Shown: positions 42,071 to 63,860 of the stretch, in pieces
Layout of the letters: each line of letters opens with the position of its first letter
Numbering within the stretch: position 1 is the stretch's first letter
Assembly: GCA_024529925.1 (NCBI GenBank)
Contig: JAFEUB010000780.1
Span: 310,001-374,000, forward strand
Length of the DNA stretch: 64,000 nt
Source of the DNA: Ophthalmolycus amberensis
Lineage: Eukaryota; Chordata; Actinopteri; Perciformes; Zoarcidae
Direction of reading: 5' to 3'
The notes under the pieces: generated by a model
What the model was told of the DNA's origin: nothing
What the model saw: the letters and a program-made list of their open reading frames with translations, nothing else
Databases searched by the model: none
Made by a program: the position numbers and the translations under genes

Positions 42071-45000
42071 ACACAGAGAAGACTTGAAGATGCACAACGT
42101 TTACCAGCATTAATTAGCCAGTAGATCAGCTGTGTTCCAGTCAAAATATCCAAACAGGACACTGTGCATTCACAAATGTTTGAGTCCACTTATTATTGAT
42201 GAGACCCGAAGGTAACTAAACAAGAAAAGTAAGTCCCTCCTCCATTGTTTCCATACATCAGGACACCTCACTGTGTATTATCATCTACTTAAAGCCAGTA
42301 TGTGTAGAGATTTTAACATCTTTGGCTCTTTTTTGTTGAAGAATGTGTGCATTACTGTCTGCCACAGTGTCTTTTTATACTACCACCAGATGGCACCAAA
42401 GTCAGACATTTTCGTATCCCTGTTATATTGTGTTTAAGGCAGTCATTCCATAGACTTGTTCAGGACCCATGGGTGGGTTAATTAGGGTCGCCAAATAAAT
42501 TAGCAGAACTTCCTCTGTCGTCTTTTATTCAACATTTAAATCTGCAGTACACCTTTGAGACACATGACGGAGCCTTCATGTGTGTTCTGATAATTGTAGC
42601 CTACTTATGATTCTGAAACTAATGTGACAGGCTACCTATCGTACGTTCTGTTCTTTTTAACCGATTAGATAAAACAAACAAGAGCCTGTGAACTATTATG
42701 AGGCCTATTGTGAATTGGGTCGGGCCAAGAATTGATACCTCAGGAAAATAAACAGCAGATGAATCAATAATGGAAATAATGATTACATTCAGCCCTAAAA
42801 GCAGCAGACCTGCATGTATCCTGCATTAATTACCATGGTCAATACCATCCAGGTGTGTCATAAGTTATCCAGGTGTGTCTGAAATTAAAAGTGTGTGGAT
42901 AAAAATTCTTCTGACTTAGACAGTAGATCTACTGGCTTTAACCAGAGCAGAGCTGATCTATTAACTTCCTATTTGAACTACTCAAATTATAATATACATC
43001 AGTTTGTGGCAGCAAAGAGGAAAGGATGATGTATTTCATAATGTAAAATGAAGTGAGTATTTATGTGTGAGAAGGGCACCTTGTGAAATGAATACTCTTG
43101 TTTTTAACTCAAATTTTGGTTTCACAGATTAGTGCCCAGGTTGTAAGATATGCAATCAGTTTTTATTCATTTTTATTCACTTATATCTTAATCAGTTGTA
43201 GTGTTGTAACACTTCTGCCATAAATATTGACTGTTGGCTGTGACTTTTTGATTCATTGAGCATGTTGCCTGTAAAGATGGACACGTGAGGGCTTATTATA
43301 ATACTGTCCATAGAGTAAGGTTCTCTAAGCATGGTCCCTGGTCAATGTGTCCTATTTGGCACCTTATGCGTTCTCAATGTAAATCTGTGTCACCACGCGT
43401 CTGATGTAACCCTTCAGTGTTCTTTACTGGAGTTTTGGATTAGTTAGATGGCAGTTTTTCATCGGTAGGCCTGTTTTGCTACCTTCTATGTACAAATGTA
43501 CAGTCATTTCCTGTCACTTTGGTAGTTGATGTCATGACTTTTTTTGTTTTTTTAATAACACAGTATCTTTGTTTGATGCTTAAAAAACATGACCAAAGGA
43601 TGTTTTTTTCTTTGAGAGCAGTGCCACCCGACTTTTAATAAATGAATAAGTTCTCAAAGTCAGTGCGAGTCGAGTTTATTTGATGCATCGCATGCAGCTA
43701 TATGGCCATTCGGGGCTACAAGTGTATTGGAAGAAGTATTCATCTTTTTCTTAAAGGGCCAGTGTGTGGCATTTTTGGGAAGTATGGGCAGAAATTAAAC
43801 ATTATATTCATAACTATGTTTTCATTGGTTTATGATCACCTGAAACTAAGAATCGTTGTGTTTTTGTTAGCTTAGAAGTACCCCTTCATTTAAAGGGAGC
43901 GGGTCCTCTTCACGGTGTCCACCATGTTGCCCCGCCATGTTTCTACAGCAGCCCAGAACGGACAAACCAAACACTGTCTCCACCGAGAACCTTTTGCATA
44001 TTTCAGAACAATTATATTATATTAGTGGATTATAATTACCGATGCATTAATGTGTTCATCATATTAATGTTGCAGCTGGTTAAGATGGGGATCATCTGTA
44101 TTACTTTACAGGCTGCTGGGTAGTTAATATGATATTACGTAATCATTTATTAGATGATTACATTTATCTAAATAAGCAAAGAAACTAATGCTTATAAAAT
44201 ATATGTAGTCGAGTAAAAAGTACAATATTTACTTCTGAAATGTAGTTAAGTAAAAGTAACCTATAAAGTAGCAGTAAATACAATAACTCAAGTAAACTAC
44301 AAGTACCTCAAAATTACTATTAATTACTTTCCACCGCTGAAAACAGTGTCAGTATAGTTACACCAATCAAAATACACCTTTACAATCTTTACAGTTTCTT
44401 TATTTCACTTTAAAATATTTAATTACCATACATTTTAAAGAGTACATGTTCAGTTTTATTTCATTTTTCGTATGAGCGTTTAAAAAAGCCTGAACATAAG
44501 TCGTTCTGCAGTGTTTTGAATTTGGGTCAATGCAACTGTCTCCTAGCAACATAATTACAAGAAAGGTATTATGCCTCATTCAGTCCACACCTTGTGATTA
44601 TGTTCAGTTGTTTAGAAGTTGCAAAGTCTACTCAGGTGAATTCCTTCCACAATGAAACATGCCTTCAAGGCATTTATGTACACTTTAGTCATCCGTCAGC
44701 TATCGGTGACATCTGACACCAGCTGAATGTGGAATGAAAGGACGTAGATTGGGCTGGACTGTTCAAAGAAGGCTGAAAGAAAATGCATCATTAATTATAG
44801 TTGCAATGTCATTTATAACCTTTGTTATTTTGTAGGTGTTGCACTGCCTTTATAAGTCTTCTGCCCACACAATGCAGCTATGCAGCGAGCTAAACACACA
44901 TTAAAAGTTAAAGTCACGAGACGGCCTTTGAGATTTCATATCAAACAAAAGCATTGTAGACCTTTCCCAGTTAGTTAAATACATCAAAAGATTATCTGCA

Positions 45001-45238
45001 TATAACTTTACACTGATGCTTACCTATACCGGTTTATATACATTTTATTTTATTTGCTGTTCGGCTCATACCATACTCAAAAAAGCAGTTTCCATGCATC
45101 TATTACGTATTGTGTCTTCTTGCTTGTATTTGACGATGCATGATTCACTGCTCTTTGTAAAGGCAGCTATGTGACTCACGGTGAAGTTTAGGTAAGGTGA
45201 CGTTTATAGAAAAGGGTTCCCTTAGTTTGCTCATGCGT

Positions 45239-45700
45239 GATTACTGCTCAAGGTATTCCCTCGCTGATGTGCATGTGTACAGGATGCAGGCCTCGCCTGG
45301 GGGTGGAGGAGCAAAGTGGACGTACATATGAAAGGAGTGGCTTTGTTATAATGGAAACGGTGTGTTTGAAGATGTAATTGCAATAATTGTTTGAGTGTGC
45401 TTTCACAGCGATTTTCCCTCTTGCTGAAAACAGTAGCAACTTCATACCTGTATGTCTGTGAGATAATACATTGAGGTGATTATTAACAATAGTTAGCAGC
45501 ACATGGCAGTTATCTTGATCATATCTCTCTTATCAAGTTGTATCCCCCCTAAATGTCAGTTTTGCCACATTGTATTAATTTCACATATTAATGATTAATG
45601 ATTCAGTCAAGTTTTGTTTTCAGAGAGGTGTGAAAACAAAATTCCATGGGGGTCATTCAAAAAATCAAGTGGGTTCATATGCCTTGAAATATTAGCGTGC
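45239..45700 (+). repeat. direct repeat copy A (partner at 46316-46710)
   Basis: GATTACTGCTCAAGGTATTCC to about AATCAAGTGGGTTCATATG matches the second copy over most of its length, with small insertions and many substitutions. Confidence 0.8.
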
Positions 45701-46315
45701 TCAGCAACTTTCTTGACAACATGTCAATTTTAAGATATCATGTGGACAGAGTTGCCATTTTTAGTGTCCAAATTGTAAGGGGTTCAACCTCTGGGAGCAT
45801 GAATAGGTTTAGCCATTCCCTAAATTAACCCAATGTGGAGAATTTCCATTGTAATTATTGCATCATTCAAATTATTCTGCCGATGTAAGGTTTTATTTAG
45901 CTGGTTTGTGTTCAGCCTTTCATTCTCAGTGAAGAGCAGCAGTCTTGCGTTGCTGTCTACCATTCATATTCCCCTCAGGTTGAATTTCAATAACCTTGGT
46001 GGTTCCCCTGACTTTTCCTCGAGTGTCATCGCGACGTTGACATTTGTGGTGTTTATTGAAAAATTTTAACAATAATTGGAAGAACTTGTGTAAAATCGGG
46101 TACCAACATTCATGTCCCCCTTAGGATGAATTGTATGAAATGTAGTGATCTAAGTCAAAAATGTAATTTGTCCAAGGCTTTGGTCTATGACCAAATAGCA
46201 CTGATTACATTCATATCAGCCTCAACTGTACTTTGTGCTTCGCGGTAATCGGCAAATGTTAGCATGCTAACACAATAAACAAAGATGGTTACTTTGGTAA
46301 ACATGACACCAGACG

Positions 46316-46710
46316 TGATTACTGCTCACGGTATACCCTCGCTGACGTGCATGTGTGCAGGATGCAGGGCTCGCCTGAGGGTGGAGGAGCAAAGTGGAAG
46401 TACATATTTGCATGTTGCTATGAAGGGAGCGACTCTGTAACGACGGAAAAGGTGTGTTTGAAATTGAAATTGTTGGAATTATTTGGGAGTGTGCTTTCAG
46501 GGCGATTTTTTTCTCTCTAGCTGCAAACAGTATCACCTTCATACCTGTATGTCTGTGAGATAATATGTCTGTCAGTTTTGACACATTTTATAGATTCACA
46601 TATTAATGGTTTATTAATCATATTAATGATTTAGTAAAGTTTGTTTTCAGAGAGGTGTTTGAACAAAAGAAATCAAGTGAGTTCATCTGCTTGAAATATG
46701 AATGTGCTCT
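46316..46710 (+). repeat. direct repeat copy B (partner at 45239-45700)
   Basis: GATTACTGCTCACGGTATACC to about AATCAAGTGAGTTCATCTG, in the same orientation as copy A and about 1.08 kb downstream. Shared blocks include GGTGGAGGAGCAAAGTGGA, TTCATACCTGTATGTCTGTG and GTTTTCAGAGAGGTGT. Confidence 0.8.
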
Positions 46711-48481
46711 GTTACTGATAAACCTGGAATGTGATCAGAAAATGTGTGCTTTTGAATGTGCAGTGGAAGTCTGCTATGGCTGGAATGTGTCTAAGTTAGC
46801 TGGTCACATTCTTCTTCAATGCGTTTGGGTGGTTCATTTTTACGTTTGTAGAAAGGGATTCCCTGACTCGGTGTTCCTGTTGGGTCGGCTTGTACATCTG
46901 TTTGAGGTGTTCTCTCACTGCACACTGTGTTTTTACGGTGTGGCAGTTGGGTGTGAATGGAATTCCATGTTTGAGTGTTTTGTCCTACTAGTCAGTTACT
47001 GGTCAGATTAACGTACAATTTTATTTCAATATTCACAATCTCCAGAGGATAGATCATAATATTATATGTGACCCCCTAACTTTTCTTCTAGCGCTACAAT
47101 CAAGCCAAGATGTGCCATTTTACAAAAATAAATATCTGAATGTAAGCAATACATTGTCTTGAGTTTTCCTGAGCATAGTCGTGCTCCCAAGGGGGTAAAC
47201 CCTTCTGTTACTTACTCCATTCAAGAGACTCACAGTTATTTAGTTCTTCTCAAGAGACATGTTGTGTGGTTTCGCTGCTCCCCAAATGCAATAATACAGG
47301 TATAAAACCTGATGCATCAGCTAAGTATCGCGTGTTACGTGACTCTAAAAGCACTGGACTTAGTGATTTGTCAGGACATGTAAAGGTTTACGAGGCCAGC
47401 TATCAAGTTTCTTATCAGACTCACAGCTGTTTCTGTGTAAAATCAGACCCACAGTCGAAAGATCAAAGTCAAGGACAGCAAGTCTTTCTGCTGAGGTTTT
47501 TGGGCGGTGGAATAAAGTTGATGAGAGCTTTTATTTTCTGCCAACACATATTTGGTTTTAGCTACACAATAAGAAAACTTGCTTGTGGTATCTTGTTCTA
47601 AACCCCATCTTATCAATCAAATGTGAATATCTTTGAATGTTGAGTGGAATTATTACTATATTTAGTATAATCAGTTTTATTATAATTATACTTCACTTGA
47701 GTATATCAATTTTATAATTGATGGGGAATTGTACTTTGAAGACTTTTTTTACTCCACTACATGTATTTGAGAGATATAGTTAATAGTTATTTTAAAGAAA
47801 GGGATTTTACATTAATAATATATAGATATATGATTGTATAAAGAAAGTTAAGAAACAAGTGGTTCCCAACTAGTCAAAAAACAGTCTCTGGTTGTTGCCC
47901 CTTGTCAAATTTCAGATGTTTATGTGTTGATAGCAGTTCTACTAAAAACACATGGTTTCATTTAAATAAATCTTAACATATATTTTACAACAAAAAAAGA
48001 AATGAGTAGATAAAAAAGTAAAGAATTTCTCTATCACAACTTCTTCTGTCCTTCCTTAATAATGACCCTTTGGAGGGGCCCGACTTCCGAGGCCAGGAAC
48101 CTCTGGACTAAACAACAATGTTATAAAATAGTTGTTGAAACTAGCTCCACCTCAACCAGCTACAACAGTAAAAATGCTGCTTACACAATAAACCTAATAT
48201 TGTCACATATTAAAACAAAAGTACAGGACATTTTACTGCAGAATTAGTTATTTTACTTTTGATACTTTACTATTTTGTAGTCTAGAGGTCTATTTTGCTG
48301 ATAATACTCACATAAATAGTACGTTTATCAATACAGAACCTTTACTTCTAATCTGGTATTTTTTTACATTGTCGTGTTTTTACATATAAGTGAATAATCC
48401 GAGTGCTTTTCTCCATCTAGCTCTTTCACAGCTACTTTGTCACTGTCGCTGTACCGTTGGCGGTTCCGATATTTCCTACGG

Positions 48482-48590
48482 CACGTGAAGGCAGCGCCTC
48501 GCTGGGTGGGAGGGGCTGTTTAAAGCACGCAGTAAAAACTCCAACACACGCCACCGCTCTGTTATTCTCCAGCACGGGCGGGTTGTGTAA
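48482..48590 (+). promoter_or_regulatory. candidate usp2 short-isoform promoter: E-box CACGTG and D-box-like site
   Basis: A palindromic E-box CACGTG is at 48482-48487 and a D-box-like TTGTGTAA (one mismatch from TTATGTAA) is at 48583-48590. They lie 240 and 132 bases before the ATG of the short first exon, in a locally GC-rich stretch (48470-48720) that is unlike the AT-rich flanks. In mammals the short USP2 form is a clock-output transcript. The link to clock control here is an inference from motif and position. Confidence 0.5.
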
Positions 48591-48721
48591 CTTACAAGTG
48601 CGGGACAGACGAGACCGACAGCCCGCAGACACGAGCAGGACGACAAACCGACCTTGTCGATTGATTATTCATTGATTCGTATTTCTGCACTACCGCCACC
48701 ATCAAAACACCGCTACCGAGC

Positions 48722-57161
<8,440 letters not shown>

Positions 57162-57574
57162 ACGCCAGCGGAGGAGTTGATACGCCGCACCACACTGGTG
57201 GAGCCGGACGGACGCCGCCTGCTGGGGAGAGAGCTCCGCCTAGTGGAGAGAGTCCTGCCATTACAGACTGTGAATGTGGAGCACAAAGACGTGTCGCTGG
57301 GAAGGAATAGCGCCGCCCTCTCACCTTCCTCTCAACGTGTTTTGGAGAGGAAAGGCCGGGTGTGACGGAACGTTCGAACTTCAGGATGTCAAGCTGGGCC
57401 CATACGTACGTTGGATGGGACTGAAGTAACACAGAGACAACATTACTTACATTTAAAGAAAAAAAAACAAAGGTGTAGAATTCAGCTCAAGGCACAGCTG
57501 TGAGTCCAACTCAAAACAACCTTTTGGACTGTTTTCATGGTGCACATGCAAAAGTGGAGTCACTCAACAGCAAA

Positions 57575-57580
57575 AATAAA
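57575..57580 (+). terminator. possible usp2 polyadenylation signal
   Basis: AATAAA lies about 415 bases after the usp2 stop. An ATTAAA at 58049-58054 is a second candidate giving a 0.9 kb 3' UTR. The choice cannot be made from sequence alone. Confidence 0.35.
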
Positions 57581-58054
57581 AAAAGACACTTAACCGCTGT
57601 GCCTGGACCTGAATCGGCACCCAGTCAAGTGGCTTTTCTTTTACTTTTTTCATGCACTTTGGACACGGACTATTAACCATAAGGACATTAAAATGTGACG
57701 ACATTGCAGAGACTTGGATAATGGCTCACACAGCAAGTGCAAGATATAATTTATTCTATTTAACAGGATGCCAGTAAATGAAAGAGCAGACTGTGTATAT
57801 ACGTCATTGAACAAAGCCTTATAGTTTCCTCTTCGCACAGTGGGAGTCCGCTCGTGTAGAGAGGATGGTGTTTTTTGGTCAAAGCACATATTATTTTTGT
57901 ACAGTATTTATGGACAGCGCAGTGAATGTAACTGTTCTGTGGGAAAGCCAGACATACCAAAGCAGCTGTATAAAAATGCATCAACAACACTTCTTGCCGC
58001 AATAATGTTTGCTGACTTCACACTAAGTCAGTTCAGAGTCTATAAATGATTAAA

Positions 58055-61000
58055 CTTCAGTGTTAACTTATGTTGCATTGTGTGTAGTTTTTACTTTATT
58101 TAACCCCTTTTTTTTAAATATCCAGACAGCCAAATGGAAGTCGAGGAGCCGTTAAAGAGGGTAAAGAGATTCTCGGTTTTTATGCATCGTTCACCGCTCA
58201 GCTAATCCAGTGACGCTGCTGAAACCGGACGAATGGAAAACACAACATATGAGATATTATCACCTCATGAAGTTGTGACGACCCTCTCTGAGCCGGCCTC
58301 TCCCTCCACCAGCTAAGACCGTAAACTGGTGTCAGTCAGTCTTTCTCTCCCATGGCTTCCACTCGGTTTGGTTTTGTTTTGTTACAATTAGTTTATCATT
58401 ACATTTCAGTTCTGTAAAATGAACTTCTTCAGTAACGACTCGTGGAGTCTCCCCTCCTCCGTCCGGCCTTGAGCCAGGTTGTGACCACATGGGGGCTCGT
58501 CAGGATCAAATTGACCGTTTTGGTTCGGTGAAGTGCTTTGTGGTTTGTGGCACTGCCACCTCCTGTGACAATGGGGGTTTGTCAACTTGTATTTGGTTAA
58601 AATCACAGGCTGTGCCTACTTGTTCAAATGCAAATTTGGGGAGTACAATGCATGAGTGTTGTTCTTATGGAGGAGAACAATAATCTAGTGCTTTTGTCTT
58701 TCTGTTTTTGGTCCACCCAGTTTTCTATCATATAGTTTGGTAACAATCTCTGAGTTTGTTGCAGGTTGGCTTTTTTCTCCAGTTGTGACAAGTTGTAGAG
58801 TTTCCTGTTTTTATACCCAGCAGAGCAACAATGGCATTTATTTAAAGTGTCTGGCCTCGCTCTCCTTTTAGCTCTGTCTTTGGTCTGGACCAACTCCCGA
58901 GGGAAATATCTGGCTCTTCAGTGGTTAAAAAACGCTCCACTGTGTTCACCAGATATAGTTTCTAACTTTGTCTGTTTGGTATTTGGTGCTGAGCAGGTAG
59001 TGTGCATTGTGACTATACAGAGCTGACTGCTGTGGCTGGAAATGAGGTACATTGGAGCGAAGTTGTGGACCGCAAAACTAAAAAGCGACACCTTTTATAC
59101 ACAGTCATTTCATCCATTGTTAATATAAAAAAGATTCGTGCAGCTTTTAGTTGTAGTGCTTGTGATGCAACCTGCTATATAATGAAGATAAAGGTATGCA
59201 TCTTCATAAAGGGAGGCAACCAATGTATCTTTGTGTCATAATAGTATTGACTAGTACTCTAAAAGTATGCCATAACTGGGTGTTTTGTGCAGTATTAGCA
59301 CATTAGTACATCAAAAGGTCAGTGAGCTTGCAGTGGACTTTAGGCTAAATGAGCAGAGTATGGTCCGATCGGCTCTGTGTCAGAAACGCCTTTAACCCAC
59401 TTAAAAAAAGGCCATCTGACAGTTTCACACTGTGCCCACTAGGGGGAGCTGTGTGAAGTGCTCATGAGCCAGGTTGGGTCAGATTACTTTGAAATGTCAT
59501 GTTTACTGAATATGAATTACATGACAATTTTTGTATTCAGTAATGCAATCCATTTATTACAAAAAACGTAATCTAATCTCAATACTTTTGGATCATTTCA
59601 AAAAGCAAACAATGAAAACTGTGCACCTTTATAATAAGAATGGACAAAAGTTTACGTTCCACAAATATATATATATATATATTTTTTTTTTTTAACATTT
59701 CAAAACCATGCAAATAAAATGCATCTTGCGCTTGTTAAGCAAATGGAGCACTTACTGAAAATGTTAATTTTCCTTTTTCAATGTAAATAAAAAGGCATGA
59801 AAACTCAATTTACCATGAAGCGTCTTTAAGATACCCTCACAAAACATGCCGGCATTAACATGAAGCCTATTTTGATAAGTAATCCTTGACAATGGAACTA
59901 TGATCTGGTGGCACATTTTTTCAAATGTAATCTGGGTTGATTAGTTATCGTAATCTGTTTACATCGTCTCAATTACATATTATCCGTTACTACCTGACCC
60001 TGATCATGACGTTTGTGTGAAACCCGATGCTGATATTTATTATATACTATATTGTGTAGCCAGTACCTTGACATGAGTACCTTTTGGCTATCTGACAAAT
60101 TGACACTCGGATATATATATTCTGTTAAATGTGAAGAAAACTAAGGCCAGAAAGGAACCGTTGCCACATCAGGTAGAAAACAACAACCGGCTACCTGATG
60201 TTTAAAAAGCGGCTCTACACATATATCATCAATCGGCTATCAGTCTGACCTGGAACCAAAAGTTGACTGTGGGACACCACCTCCGTCTGTCCTCTCTCTT
60301 ATCCGTGAGCCACTGAGCTTGTTAAAGCCGGAGGGAAAAAGAAATGTGTGTTTGTGTGATTAGGTTTCTGTGGCTTAGACAGATGATCTGTTAGTGAGGG
60401 AGGCAATTTGTGAGGAGAAAAGATAAAGTTATCGGAGCAGGGCCGAGTGCCTCTCCCATGACACTGGGGACAGTTCGGATACACACATACAAGGGTTGTG
60501 GGAAAATTCGTGCTGGTATTTATCAACTTAATATAAATCAGACGTAGTCCGTTAAATTCAAATTGACATCAAAATATGACCCAGTTTGATTGATTACTTG
60601 CTGGTATAGTGAGACATCATATCTCATAATGATTGATTGCGATGACATCGTGTGCAGACGTCCATGGCTCCCAGAGGAGGAAGCCGACTGACTTTGGTGA
60701 TCACCTGACTTTTCCTCTAGCTGCATGACATTTTAGGTTTTTAGTGAAATGCCTCAATCAATATGTCAATTGCAAATACATACACCCAATAAACACATAT
60801 ACTCACTCATAAACTCTTCTGAGAAATATTAATAAAGAGAAAACATTGTTTATTCATGCGATTTTGAGATTTTGGGAACGTTCGTGTCTACTCTCGGACT
60901 CGTGGAAAGGAAACATCTGAAAATACACATTTATTATGTTTATTTTACTATACTTTGTCTATTTGCTGGTAGCATTAGATAATGCCTCATTTGCATATTT

Positions 61001-63050
61001 AAGGGGTATCACCCCTTAAAAAAAACATCCCTTATTAGTTTGGTTTTATTTAAATGTTTTATCTTTACAGATACACAGATAGGACACTATCCTCCCCCAA
61101 CATGATGCATGCACAAGCAGTCCCTCTGGCTCCATGCACACCATATGGGCTGATCACACAGCTCAGGGTATTAACAGTAATTTGCCTCCTGCATGGGAGC
61201 AGTGCTGTTTTCGTTTTCGTAACCAAGCGCTCCCTATGTTGACACTTCCACAGCTAATGACCATAAAACTGTGAAGGCCTGAAGGCTAAAGTCCACTTTA
61301 AAGTGCAGTTGTTGTTTTTTGGTAGATGTTATGTAATATAATTTGTGTGGTTTATGTTTATTTACCGGTAAATAATCTGAAATAAAATATAGGCCCTAGT
61401 TTAGCCTATCCTAGTGGTAACGAGGTCAAGGCTAAATTATAAAGGATCTGCTTTATGGACTCTGAGGAAAGTATCACATTCATGTGGGTCCCAGCGCAAC
61501 AGTATTAGGATAACGCAACAACAAAAAGACGAAATCTTCACTCAGTCCAAAATAACGTAAGAAGTAGGGGAACTGACAGGAAAGAACAAGTAACAGTAAT
61601 CAGATTGAGAGTCGGACACAGCAGCCTTTACGGTACACTTTTCATTATGGGAAAACATCCAACAGTGTCATGAAAATGAGACAGTTGAGCATATTAAATC
61701 AATTTAATTATATTACAGAGACATATAAAAGCACACGTAAACATAATATGTATATAACAATATACAATTATGTAAAATATGCATATACATGTGTTTATTT
61801 GACAATATTGTATGTTGACGAACACTATATCCAGAGGGAGGCGCTAACGGGCGGTAATGCAAAGTACCTTCTACAGAACTGCCGTAAAACCTCGAAGAAG
61901 AACTCTGGCGGTCGTGACGCAACTTCCTGTGAGATCCGCAACTGTCGTCTACTGCTCTTTTCGTCCCTGCCTGTCTCTCTGTGTTTATCTAGTTATGTAT
62001 TCACTCTTCTACTTATCTATTCTCTTACTCTATCTATGCTAAACCCATGTCACAATCGACTTGCTCCCTTTTATTTTTTAATCTTAGCGTTAGGGGGTAA
62101 ACAGCGTACGCTAGTTGTGCTAAATAAGCTTCACTCGCCACTGTTGACTGTCCACCCGGAGCCAGATTTTCCCAATATAGACCAATCTATGGGAGCAACT
62201 ATCACAGGATAAAGGAGTCACATATCACAAAGCAAAGCCTGGCTAACACGTGGGAGTATGCCAGAGAAACCTGAGTCAGCATCGATGTATTTCCTCTGGT
62301 CCCTCACCCTCAGCGAGTTACATCACTCCCCAAGAAACGTTCCCTCCCTTAACGTGTGAATTTCATCCATCTAGTTCTCATCTCCACCTCTGGCAGCGAT
62401 GAATTGTTCCACTAAGCACCTGGTCAAATCAAGGCCACCAACATGTTCTAATAATACAACATATAATGTTATAATATCAACAACAATCCCATCCAGAAAT
62501 GCTGTTTTATAAATATCAAAACCTCAAAAGCTTCACTGATTCGTGATTTAATTCTTCAGCATCGTCTGGATATGATAAGTTTGTGAAACACGGCTAAACC
62601 ATTAAATGAGGCTTCCCCACCTAATGCCCATTGCTTGGCTTACTAAACCAATTTTTCGTATTATATTCTAATAATTAGAAGGACTTTTGTTTGTGGTTTA
62701 CTAAAGAAACATGAATCAAAACTGGGAGTGTTCTCCCTCTAAGGGAGTGTGTATTAAATTACAAGCGAGCCCCATCCGCTGCTGAAGCAGCCTATTTCTT
62801 TTGCTTAATCAATAATAATCCTAGATTTCTTTTTGGCACTGTAGCTAAACAGAATCACAAGCAGCTGGCTGTTAGCTCCCCGTCCTTTACACCTCATCAT
62901 TATTTTTTTCTGTAGAAATTAAAAGAAACATTAGCCCTTTATCTCCTGCTACTTCTGCATAATGAGTCGTGCAATATTCATTTGTTGAACATTGTCTAGT
63001 ATTGGCTTCTAAACCAACTACCTGCCTCCTCGACCCCAGCTAAATTCACG
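58055..63050. other. gene-free region downstream of usp2
   Basis: No exon chain or RNA gene recognised. A TA/T-rich stretch is at 59665-59695. A fragment with CCGACTGACTTTGGTGATCACCTGACTTTTCCTC is near 60680-60725, matching the repeat type in usp2 intron 1. Confidence 0.55.
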
Positions 63051-63430
63051 TCTTTGTTACGTCTTTCTCAAATGGCTCTGAATGCTAAAGAGAGAATTTG
63101 ACCATATTACACCAGTTTGAGCTTCCCTTCATTGACTCCCATGTCAGATCGCTCTTTAAGGTGCTTTTGATGACCTATAAAAACTGTAAATCCCCTCATA
63201 CCTGATGATCTCCTTAAAACTTCGTCACGCTGAGAATACAGGGCTGCTCTCAGTCCCCAGAGTTAAAAAGAAGTCAGCAGGCCCTTTTCCTATTCAGCCC
63301 CCTTCCTCTGGAATCGCCTCCCTGCTGACGTCAGACAGTCTGACTCTGTTGAGGCCTCTGAAATGCAAGTTGCTTATTCTTTGATTTCGGATTTGCACCT
63401 GTTACATCATCCTTCCAGCGGGTTGTTCTG
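63050..63430 (+). mobile_element. degenerate LINE 3' end (L2/CR1-like reverse-transcriptase tail)
   Basis: Conceptual pieces in shifting frames read LPSLTPMSDRSLRCF, VLLMTYK, LLSVPRVKKKSAGPFSYSAPFLWNRLPADVRQSDSVEAFE-like blocks, the usual C-terminal region of L2-type reverse transcriptases. Stops and frameshifts show it is a dead copy. Confidence 0.65.
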
Positions 63431-63526
63431 AGGCTCAATGTATTTATTAAGCCGTCGACTTGTAGTCAGTGTTTGGTCTGCGAGCGAGAATGCTTTAAAC
63501 TTTATTAAAACCTCTACCCTCCCTCG

Positions 63527-63860
63527 TGTGGTGTCAGTGCCTCATTCCAGATGTTTGGCTGTGGATCTTTTGTGGAACTTTCACCATGCTGCCATCGCCA
63601 CATCTGCCACTGTGCCTTCAAACCCGAACGGATTGTAATTTGTCAACTGTCAAAGCGCCAATTCATGTGTGCCTTAAGTATGAGTCTCTCTCTCTCTCTC
63701 TCTGTCTCTCTCTCGGGTGTGGTGTCAGTGCCTCATTCCAGATGTTTGGCTGTGGATCTTTGTCCGCAGGAGTCCAGCCTCTCCTCTTCTCTCTCTCTCT
63801 CGCTCTCTCTCTCTCTCCCTTGAGTGCATGTTGTCCTTGTCTCTCTCGCTCTCTCCCTCT
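63527..63860 (+). repeat. about 45-bp direct repeat pair with CT-rich microsatellites
   Basis: GTGTGGTGTCAGTGCCTCATTCC..TGTGGATCTTT occurs at 63527-63571 and again, almost identical, at 63717-63762. CT-rich tracts (63685-63715 and about 63783-63862) flank the second copy. Confidence 0.85.

Larger units (their letters stand above)
42071..48470. other. tecta-usp2 intergenic region
   Basis: No gene supported. It holds a chain of old repeats: about 43727-43990 (landmarks AAAGGGCCAGTGTGTGGCA, ACCTGAAACTAAGAATCGTTGTG, GGGAGCGGGTCCTCTTCACGG), 44190-44340 and 47650-48420 (AGTAAAAGTAC-type), about 45950-46310 and 47030-47130 (GGTGGTTCCCCTGACTTTTCCTC and GTTAGCATGCTAAC words), and a direct duplication at 45239/46316. 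Confidence 0.55.

Noticed and set aside
46655..47011. 118-codon plus-strand open frame
   Set aside because: It overlaps repeat copy B, has no recognisable domain, and shows no splice or initiation context of note.
61670..62212. 180-codon plus-strand open frame
   Set aside because: It is AT-rich at the start with low-complexity Tyr/Ile content, has no known motif, and its frame changes character midway. It is likely chance.
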